64,000 nt of DNA from assembly GCA_944320815.1 (NCBI GenBank), contig CALUIZ010000010.1:41223-105222 (forward strand), written 5' to 3'. Each line of letters begins with the position of its first letter. Within the stretch, counting starts at the first letter, position 1. A model generated the notes under the pieces. That model was not told the DNA's origin. It saw nothing but the letters and a program-made list of their open reading frames with translations, and searched no databases. The position numbers and the translations under genes are program-made. Below, piece after piece: positions 57,967 through 64,000 of the stretch. Origin of the DNA: an uncultured Phocaeicola sp. (GTDB lineage: Bacteria; Bacteroidota; Bacteroidia; Bacteroidales; Bacteroidaceae).

Positions 57967-59517
57967 ATGAAAAAGTCAACTATTTGGACATTGGGAATTG
58001 TGATGGGGCTGTCTTTCTTGAGCCTGCTCTATTTGCAGGTGAGTTATATAGAGGAGATGGTCAGGATGCGTCGCGGACAGTTCGAGGAGAATGTAAACCG
58101 CAGTCTTGGAAAAGCTGTGCACAATCTGGAACTGGTTGAGACGAAGAAATACCTCGAAAAGGATGTGGCGGCGCAGGAACGTGCCGCGCTGCTGTCGCGT
58201 AATTACGGGCAGAAGAATGGCACGGGAGAGAATGTGGTGGAGCATCATCGGTACACGATTACCGCACCCGACGGCTCTACTTACTCAACGTTTGAACTGA
58301 AAACGATTCTGAACCGGCCCGCCAATGTGCCGAAGGTCATCATCTCGACAGGGAAGACGATACCTCAGACATCGAGGGCTTTGCAGGAAATTGTGAAAGA
58401 ACGTTACATTTATCAGCGGGCTTTGCTCGATGAAGTGGTCTATAACATTTTGTACACGGCGAGCGACAAGCCGCTGAAGGAGCGTATCAACTTCAAGCAG
58501 CTCGATCATTTCCTGAAGTCGGAACTGTTCAACAACGGGATAGACATCCCTTATCATTTTTCGGTGACCGACCGTGACGGCAAGGAAGTGTACCGTTGTT
58601 CTGATTATGCATACGACGGTGAGAAGGTCTATTCGCGTCTGCTGTTCGAGAATGACCCTCCGGCGAAGATGGGATTCGTCAACATATTCTTCCCTACGCT
58701 GGATGATTATATCTTCAGCTCCGTGCGCTTTATGATTCCTTCTATCGTCTTTACGCTGGTGTTGCTGATTACATTCGTGTTTACCATTTATATCATCTTC
58801 CGTCAGAAGCGGCTGACTGAGATAAAGAACGACTTCATCAACAACATGACGCATGAGTTCAAGACTCCGATTTCCACCATCTCTCTGGCGGCACAGATGC
58901 TGAACGATCCGGCTGTGGGGAAATCCCCTGTCATGTTCAAGCATATTTCGGGAGTGATTAACGACGAGACGAAGCGTCTGCGTTTCCAGGTGGAGAAGGT
59001 GCTGCAGATGTCGATGTTTGAGCGGCAGACGGTGACGCTGAAAAAGAAGGAGGTGGATGCGCATGAGGTGATAAACGGGGTGGTCAACACGTTCCGCCTG
59101 AAGGTGGAAAGCAGCGGAGGTACGCTCGACGCGGAACTGAATGCGGAAGACCCCATCATCTTTGTGGATGAAATGCATTTCACGAACGTGATATTCAATC
59201 TGCTCGACAATGCGGTGAAATACAAGCGTGCGGATGTGGACATCGCGCTGAAGATAAAGACGTGGAATGAATCGAACAAGCTGTGTATCTCGATAGAAGA
59301 CAACGGAATCGGCATCAAGAAAGAAGATTTGAAAAAGATATTTGAAAAGTTCTATCGTGTCCATACCGGAAACCGTCACGATGTGAAGGGATTCGGTCTC
59401 GGGCTGGCCTATGTGAAGAAAATCATTACAGACCACAAAGGCACGATTCGTGCTGAAAGTGAGCTGAATGCTGGAACTAAATTTATTATTGTATTACCTT
59501 TATTTAAAGAAGAATAG
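57967..59517 (+). CDS. rprX: sensor histidine kinase (RprX-like)
   Basis: A 516-residue inner-membrane kinase. TM1 is at about residues 5-25 (TLGIVMGLSFLSLLYLQ), the periplasmic sensor runs to about 255, TM2 is near 258-280, then HisKA with phospho-accepting His296 (NNMTHEFKTP) and HATPase (NLLDNAVKYK, EDNGIGIKKEDL, GFGLGLAY). ATG 57967 was chosen because TM1 follows immediately; the longer frame from 57919 adds 16 residues of no clear role. The gene lies one base before rprY, and the partner strongly resembles RprY of Bacteroides fragilis. Confidence 0.9.
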   Translation: MKKSTIWTLGIVMGLSFLSLLYLQVSYIEEMVRMRRGQFEENVNRSLGKAVHNLELVETKKYLEKDVAAQERAALLSRNYGQKNGTGENVVEHHRYTITAPDGSTYSTFELKTILNRPANVPKVIISTGKTIPQTSRALQEIVKERYIYQRALLDEVVYNILYTASDKPLKERINFKQLDHFLKSELFNNGIDIPYHFSVTDRDGKEVYRCSDYAYDGEKVYSRLLFENDPPAKMGFVNIFFPTLDDYIFSSVRFMIPSIVFTLVLLITFVFTIYIIFRQKRLTEIKNDFINNMTHEFKTPISTISLAAQMLNDPAVGKSPVMFKHISGVINDETKRLRFQVEKVLQMSMFERQTVTLKKKEVDAHEVINGVVNTFRLKVESSGGTLDAELNAEDPIIFVDEMHFTNVIFNLLDNAVKYKRADVDIALKIKTWNESNKLCISIEDNGIGIKKEDLKKIFEKFYRVHTGNRHDVKGFGLGLAYVKKIITDHKGTIRAESELNAGTKFIIVLPLFKEE

Positions 59518-59518
59518 T

Positions 59519-60217
59519 ATGGACGAAAAATTGCGTATTTTGTTGTGCGAAGATGATGAGAATCTTGGCATGTTGTTGAGGGAATATTTGCAGGCGAAGG
59601 GATATTCGGCAGACCTTTTCCCGGATGGGGAGGCTGGATTCAAGGCTTTCTTGAAAAACAAGTATGATTTGGTGGTGACGGATGTGATGATGCCGAAGAA
59701 GGACGGATTTACTCTGGCTCAGGAGATTCGTCAGGCCAATGCGGAGATTCCTATCATCTTCCTGACAGCGAAGACGCTGAAAGAAGATATTTTGGAGGGT
59801 TTCAAGATTGGTGCGGACGACTATATCACAAAGCCGTTCAGCATGGAAGAGCTTACTTTCCGTATCGAGGCTATCCTGCGCCGTGTGCGTGGAAAACGCA
59901 ACAAGGAATGTACAGTATATAAAATCGGCCGCTTTACCTTTGATACACAGAAGCAGATTCTGTCTATCGGTGAAAAGCAGACCAAGCTGACTACCAAGGA
60001 GTCGGAATTGCTGGGGCTGCTCTGTGCGCATGCGAATGAAATCCTTCAGCGTGATTTTGCGCTCAAGACTATCTGGATTGACGACAATTATTTCAATGCC
60101 CGCAGTATGGACGTATATATCACGAAGCTCCGCAAGCATCTGAAGGAGGATGATTCCATTGAGATTATCAATATTCATGGAAAGGGATATAAGCTCATCA
60201 CTCCGGACAATGACTGA
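59519..60217 (+). CDS. rprY: response regulator (RprY-like, OmpR/PhoB family)
   Basis: A 232-residue response regulator. The receiver has EDDEN near residues 11-15, the phospho-acceptor Asp55 (VVTDVMMPKKDG), and FLTAKT and KPFS. The C-terminal winged helix ends in RSMDVYITKLRKHLKEDDSIEIINIHGKGYKLI. The N-terminal MDEKLRILLCEDDENLGMLL and the region ILEGFKIGADDYITKPF fit what I know of RprY in Bacteroides and Porphyromonas, which has been linked with oxidative and other stress. ATG 59519 begins one base after the rprX stop. A terminator follows. Confidence 0.93.
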   Translation: MDEKLRILLCEDDENLGMLLREYLQAKGYSADLFPDGEAGFKAFLKNKYDLVVTDVMMPKKDGFTLAQEIRQANAEIPIIFLTAKTLKEDILEGFKIGADDYITKPFSMEELTFRIEAILRRVRGKRNKECTVYKIGRFTFDTQKQILSIGEKQTKLTTKESELLGLLCAHANEILQRDFALKTIWIDDNYFNARSMDVYITKLRKHLKEDDSIEIINIHGKGYKLITPDND

Positions 60218-60239
60218 CAGACATATTTATTGAGACAGG

Positions 60240-60273
60240 AAGACCTGGGCCGTTGGGGTTCAGGTCTTTTTTT
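60240..60273. terminator. Rho-independent terminator between rprY and the MarR gene
   Basis: AAGACCTG (60240-60247) pairs with CAGGTCTT (60261-60268), followed by a T-run to 60273. Confidence 0.85.
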
Positions 60274-60279
60274 GCCCGA

Positions 60280-60726
60280 TTAGCTTTGGGTATTGTTGAA
60301 AATCTTCCGTAATACCTCCTGACTGATTTTAAGTTCCTCCAGAGTCAGCCCCTGCAGTGCCTCTTTCAGGGTCTTGTTGGCGATGAATCTTGCTTTCTCT
60401 TCCAGATTCTTTCCTGCCTGTGTAAGATGAATCTTGTTGATGCGCCGGTCTTTCTTGTCAGAAGTGCGTATCACCAGTTGCTGACGTTCCATGTTGTCGA
60501 TGAGGCGGGTCATGCTCGGCTTGTCCTTGAATGTGGCATTGCACAGCTCCTGTTGTGTGACACCGTCCTTTTCCCACAGATACAGCAGTACCGTCCATTG
60601 TTCGGGTGTGATTTCTATTCCGTTTGTCCGGAAATTTCGGATAAGTTTGCGGTTGATGGCGGCCGACACTTTTCCGTTGAGGATGGCGAATATCAGTTGT
60701 ATGTCGAAGTTGAACTGTTCTATCAT
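60280..60726 (-). CDS. MarR-family transcriptional regulator
   Basis: A 148-residue winged-helix regulator (start ATG 60726). The helix-turn-helix and wing are in DGVTQQELCNATFKDKPSMTRLIDNMERQQLVIRTSDKKDRRINKIHLTQAGKNL (about 54-108). MarR proteins usually respond to small phenolic or oxidant ligands and repress nearby genes; no obvious target is adjacent here. The start at 60726 is supported by a minus-strand -7 box (TATCTTTG, plus-strand CAAAGATA at 60751-60758) 24 bases upstream; longer frames would start upstream of that promoter. Confidence 0.92.
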   Translation of the reverse strand: MIEQFNFDIQLIFAILNGKVSAAINRKLIRNFRTNGIEITPEQWTVLLYLWEKDGVTQQELCNATFKDKPSMTRLIDNMERQQLVIRTSDKKDRRINKIHLTQAGKNLEEKARFIANKTLKEALQGLTLEELKISQEVLRKIFNNTQS

Positions 60727-60823
60727 GTGACTATTGTTTAAGCAACTTTGCAAAGATAACGCTTCTTGGCGGATTATGGCCTTTGTCGGCAGGACAAGTT
60801 TCAGTGTATGCCGGATGATGGGC

Positions 60824-60873
60824 AAAAAAGAACCCTCTTCCGTTGCGGTGGCTGCCCGCAAGCGGAGAGGGTT
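60824..60873 (-). terminator. Rho-independent terminator of the GH18/BACON operon
   Basis: AACCCTCTTCCGTTGCGG (from 60831) pairs with the segment CCGCAAGCGGAGAGGGTT ending at 60873 with one bulge. On the minus strand a T-run follows (plus-strand A-run 60825-60830). Confidence 0.9.
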
Positions 60874-60898
60874 ACTTTAACTATGGAGAAAAGAAACT

Positions 60899-62419
60899 TT
60901 ATTTGTATTCGATGGTTACACCATCTCCCTTTTCTATATTATCAATGACTTGTCCTTCTTTTAGAATAATGGTCTTAAACTTCACGCCACAAGTTGTTGC
61001 TTTCAAATATTTCAACGAAGGACATCCTGAAACATCCAATACTTCCATGTCACTACTATATCTATCTCCCATTCCCGCATCAAGAGATTCAAGATGCTCG
61101 CCGATATAAATCATCGTTCGTGCGTAAGTATAAGAAGAACTTGACGTACTAAATACAAAATCTTTGATCGGATTATCACCAAAATTAAATGAAGTGATAC
61201 GATATCCGTATTGCACACTAAATGATTCAACCTTATGAAGGCCTGACAAATCAACCGTTGTCATTCCTGAACGGGTATTATCAGCAGCAATCTTAATCCT
61301 TGTTAAATTCGGGAAATTCTCTATTCCTGTTAAATTACGGATTCCATTCCTCCAATCATCATGATTTAATTCCGTCGCATTTTTCCCTTCATCTGTCACA
61401 TAATATTGCGTTCCAGCTTTAGCAATCCATCCTTTTCCTGACAAGAATGTTGCAAAATTACTATCTGGAATATCAAACAAGACCATATTGGGATCTTTTT
61501 GAATAACGGATATTTGATAGGTATCTTCGTTCTGATCCGTAAAAATAATATTCCCCGTACGGAATACGCTGCTTTCCTCAACACTAAAAGTTACAGTATA
61601 AGTTGACAATCCGTCATCTCCCACCTGAGGTTCAGATACAACAGGAGCTCCAATCCATGCAATTTCAGCATCTACCTGAGCTTCAAAATCCAGATTTGTA
61701 ACTATTTTAAACTGCAAATCTTGTGCATTGAGATCACACACTATCTGATTATCCTGCATCAAATCATTTGTTACCTCAAATTTTTCTGTAGGAGCCTGTT
61801 CTACCATCACATCAACTATCTGTTCTACCAACGGACTGGAAATCTTAACAGAAGAAGAACGGGGAAGGAAAGTTGCATTCTCTGACACATCCAACAAAAC
61901 GATACGTTCATCTCCAAATTTCGTTATCTTAGCCAAGCTTAACCAATCTTCATCACATTCAACAGACAAATCAGCAATATTTGTATTGAGCCTAACAATC
62001 ACATCACCTCCTACATTTGTCGCTTCAATAACATTTTCACCATCAAATGATAATACGTAATTGGGATTAGACTCCACCAATAAAGGAGCTACGCTCGAAC
62101 CGCAAAAGAACTTAAACAATGCGGTTCTAGCTTCATTAGCAGGGCTTTCATCAATGGTAAAAGTGACTTCTGCGCCACTCTTTCCTTCTGTAACAGACGG
62201 ATGCACCCAATCACTGACACCAGCCAGCCGCCAGTCACTTTCACTTGTAACAGTAACAGTTGCTGTCCCTCCTGTACTTGTTACTTGGATTGTGTCAGAT
62301 GACAATGATATTGAGGATACTCCAGCAACATCTGCCGTAGGATCATTGTCATCATCAGAGCAGCTCCACAAAGCAAGAACTGCCGACAACATTATTGCTA
62401 AATATTTAAATTGTTTCAT
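60899..62419 (-). CDS. surface lipoprotein with BACON domains
   Basis: A 506-residue lipoprotein: the signal peptide ends in LWSC with lipid-modified Cys20, and SDDDND follows, which fits the Bacteroides surface-export signal. At least two to three BACON-type beta domains follow (VTSESDWRLAGVSDWVHPSVTEGKSGAEVTFTIDESPANEARTALFKF at about 57-104; a second with DLSVECDEDWLSLAK; a third with VDAEIAWIGAPVV). Residues about 360-490 contain leucine-rich, surface-exposed-type repeats (LTGIENFPNLTRIKIAADN). Such proteins bind glycans or mucin at the cell surface. It is the last gene of the minus-strand operon and is more AT-rich than the DNA upstream in the window. Confidence 0.85.
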   Translation of the reverse strand: MKQFKYLAIMLSAVLALWSCSDDDNDPTADVAGVSSISLSSDTIQVTSTGGTATVTVTSESDWRLAGVSDWVHPSVTEGKSGAEVTFTIDESPANEARTALFKFFCGSSVAPLLVESNPNYVLSFDGENVIEATNVGGDVIVRLNTNIADLSVECDEDWLSLAKITKFGDERIVLLDVSENATFLPRSSSVKISSPLVEQIVDVMVEQAPTEKFEVTNDLMQDNQIVCDLNAQDLQFKIVTNLDFEAQVDAEIAWIGAPVVSEPQVGDDGLSTYTVTFSVEESSVFRTGNIIFTDQNEDTYQISVIQKDPNMVLFDIPDSNFATFLSGKGWIAKAGTQYYVTDEGKNATELNHDDWRNGIRNLTGIENFPNLTRIKIAADNTRSGMTTVDLSGLHKVESFSVQYGYRITSFNFGDNPIKDFVFSTSSSSYTYARTMIYIGEHLESLDAGMGDRYSSDMEVLDVSGCPSLKYLKATTCGVKFKTIILKEGQVIDNIEKGDGVTIEYK

Positions 62420-62442
62420 TTTTTATCTTTTAGAAGTTATTA

Positions 62443-63873
62443 TTAATTTAACTCACTGAGAGAAGTCCGCACATTGCTGTTCTTTGGGTAATAATAAGTC
62501 GGAGAAACCAGCTCCTCGTCGTATAATCCTTTACAAGCAGCATTACAATAAGATATTTGTGTTCCGTATTTATCAGGATTCAATGCAAAATACATGAAAT
62601 ATCCATATGTATCCCTTCTATTTCTCGCTGTATTTTCAATTTCACTCGCAGTATATAGTTTATTCAATTCCACAGACATTCCACCACATTGTTTATATGT
62701 CATCCCGATTCCCGGTTGAGCAACCCATCCATAGTCGCCAACCGCATAATCACAATATTCTCCCGGTGTAACACCATCGATAACATGAAGTTCATTCGAA
62801 TACATATAACCTAAATTATAAAGTGACACAATCTTGTCAGGCATTGCAACCTTACATTCATACATCAATCGCGAACCAGCGTAATACGATCTTCTTGCGA
62901 GCCACGGATTGGACAAATCGGGAGCTGATGAATATTCATCATCAAAAGCCACACCGTCCAAATTGTAAGCATCACAATAAGCAGCCAGTTCACGGGCAAA
63001 CTCACGAGCCCCCATATCGGAAAGCTGAGCCACACCCGCCTCATCGTGATTTCCAAGAATACTGATAATCACTTTCATTCCAGCCTTGCGGAGCGGCTGC
63101 AAATATTCCTCATTATTATCCAACAAGAACTGCACGTTGGGATTGTTAGACACGTACACCCGTTGCTTTTCAGCGTTCCAATTGATATTAGCAGCAAACA
63201 GCACAACATGGTCAAAGAAATACTTTCCACTCGCTGTCACAAATTCCAAAGCATTAAGCGGATTTACATCATTCACTTCAAAATAAACGACATTTTTAGG
63301 CGCATCTGCTCCTTTATCCGGTGTGGGCATACTCCGATAATCCTTTACAAGAAATACCATATGTCTGGCATCTTCCGGCAATATAACACCCTCGGTAGTC
63401 GTCGAAACGGCTAATGGAACAATATAGGTCTGATCTTCTTTCATACCTTCAAAGGCAGTTAATGTAACGCCAATATTCGGCAAAGTCTGATCATCCGGAG
63501 CAAGCACATAAGCACCATTATTCTCAAAACTTACATTTGCAGACGGAAACAGTTCAAAGTCAGTTCCATGCGCTGTATTATAAGTCTGGGCATAAGCCTC
63601 ATCCACCTGAATCTTTATATCAACTCCTTTTTTCGGCCGTGTAGATAAACGAAACGTAATGTCTGTGGAATATTGATCGTTGCGCATCTCTACTACCGAA
63701 TTATTTTGAAGGGTAGTTCCGTCAATCAATTTCCCTTTAAGCTGTATTTCTTCTGCATACGGTGAAACACTATCCGACCTTACGATAGCATCTTCCTCAC
63801 ATGAAGTCATCAATGCCAGCACCGCCAATGGCAATGCTAAAAGGCTTCGTTTGATAGTATATGTCATATTCAT
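62443..63873 (-). CDS. surface lipoprotein with DUF1735-like and GH18-like domains
   Basis: A 476-residue lipoprotein with lipid-modified Cys25 (LMTSCEEDA, with acidic residues that suit surface export). Residues about 40-180 resemble the DUF1735 beta domain of glycan-binding lipoproteins. Residues about 195-470 resemble GH18 of the EndoH/EndoF group: GMKVIISILGNHD (about 265-277) and the catalytic strand LDGVAFDDEYS (about 305-315), in which Asp311 and Glu313 are in the expected DxxE places but the first inner Asp is Ala309. It may cleave the chitobiose core of N-glycans or only bind them. The start may be the first or the third codon. Confidence 0.85.
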   Translation of the reverse strand: MNMTYTIKRSLLALPLAVLALMTSCEEDAIVRSDSVSPYAEEIQLKGKLIDGTTLQNNSVVEMRNDQYSTDITFRLSTRPKKGVDIKIQVDEAYAQTYNTAHGTDFELFPSANVSFENNGAYVLAPDDQTLPNIGVTLTAFEGMKEDQTYIVPLAVSTTTEGVILPEDARHMVFLVKDYRSMPTPDKGADAPKNVVYFEVNDVNPLNALEFVTASGKYFFDHVVLFAANINWNAEKQRVYVSNNPNVQFLLDNNEEYLQPLRKAGMKVIISILGNHDEAGVAQLSDMGAREFARELAAYCDAYNLDGVAFDDEYSSAPDLSNPWLARRSYYAGSRLMYECKVAMPDKIVSLYNLGYMYSNELHVIDGVTPGEYCDYAVGDYGWVAQPGIGMTYKQCGGMSVELNKLYTASEIENTARNRRDTYGYFMYFALNPDKYGTQISYCNAACKGLYDEELVSPTYYYPKNSNVRTSLSELN

Positions 63874-63901
63874 ACTTCAAATTATAAAAATAGATAATAA
63901 A

Positions 63902-64000
63902 TCAGTTTCCACGCTCAGGCAATGCAACATTTGTCCACGTCAAGTCCTCATTAGCTGTGATGTCATTGCCATTGACTGTATTGTCCTTAACGACTTTTCC
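63902..64000 (-). CDS. C-terminal end of an upstream gene of the same operon (cut by window edge)
   Basis: An open frame enters the window at 64000 and ends in TGA at 63902-63904. The visible 32 residues include ANEDLTWTNVALPERGN. It lies 28 bases upstream of the GH18-like gene on the same strand. In such operons the preceding gene is often SusD or a DUF1735-type binding protein, but too little is visible to decide. Confidence 0.6.
   Translation of the reverse strand, partial: GKVVKDNTVNGNDITANEDLTWTNVALPERGN

Overview
The window comes from a Bacteroidota chromosome, most likely Bacteroides or Phocaeicola. Four things support this: promoters of the TTTG / TAnnTTTG type, a hybrid two-component sensor fused to an AraC output domain, surface lipoproteins with acidic residues after the lipobox cysteine, and a pair closely resembling RprX/RprY of Bacteroides fragilis. 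No insertion sequence, phage structural gene, tRNA, rRNA or CRISPR array was seen. Most of the window looks like ordinary core chromosome with a few accessory modules.

Layout. 0-2 kb: the end of a FecCD/BtuCD-type importer (permease and ATPase). 2-4.3 kb: a three-gene overlapping operon with a GNAT-like protein, an IbrA-type PP-loop ATPase (PAPS-reductase family) and an IbrB-type ParB-fold protein. 4.4-9.5 kb, minus strand: a giant hybrid two-component regulator followed by two half-size chromate transporters. 9.6-15.6 kb: pgk, a FadL-like outer-membrane protein, a MATE pump and ffh. 15.8-20.8 kb: a minus-strand operon (glycosyltransferase, pyrC, a stand-alone MetH reactivation domain, a membrane metallophosphoesterase and a PlsC-type acyltransferase). 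20.9-27.6 kb: an AraC regulator divergent from a complete RND efflux operon. 28-33.6 kb: an orphan secreted protein, a K+-dependent-type membrane pyrophosphatase and a TPR protein. 34-37.4 kb: mfd.

37.7-44.3 kb looks like a phosphate-scavenging cluster: two secreted metallophosphoesterases, a histidine acid phosphatase and a TonB-dependent receptor. 44.7-48.3 kb: a three-gene biotin-dependent acyl-CoA carboxylase operon. 48.3-51.2 kb: a DMT permease and a BlaI/M56 pair with a striking operator. 51.3-53.5 kb: a YgiQ-type radical SAM protein with a small partner. 53.8-57.7 kb: a hemerythrin/pseudo-receiver LuxR pair, then an EF-G paralog (EF-G2 type) without the catalytic histidine and with a long structured leader. 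57.9-60.7 kb: rprX/rprY and a MarR regulator. 60.9-64 kb: the end of a polysaccharide or glycoprotein utilisation operon (GH18-like and BACON lipoproteins), cut by the window edge.

The most unexpected signals are: (1) short arrays of degenerate, quasi-palindromic units with an exact 22-bp period in at least seven unrelated intergenic regions; (2) the chromosomal GNAT/IbrA/IbrB operon, whose biochemical role is unknown; (3) a 42-bp inverted repeat that holds the -7 box of the BlaI promoter exactly in its centre; and (4) a leader in front of the EF-G paralog with a near-palindrome at an activator position, a micro-ORF and a GNRA-capped hairpin.
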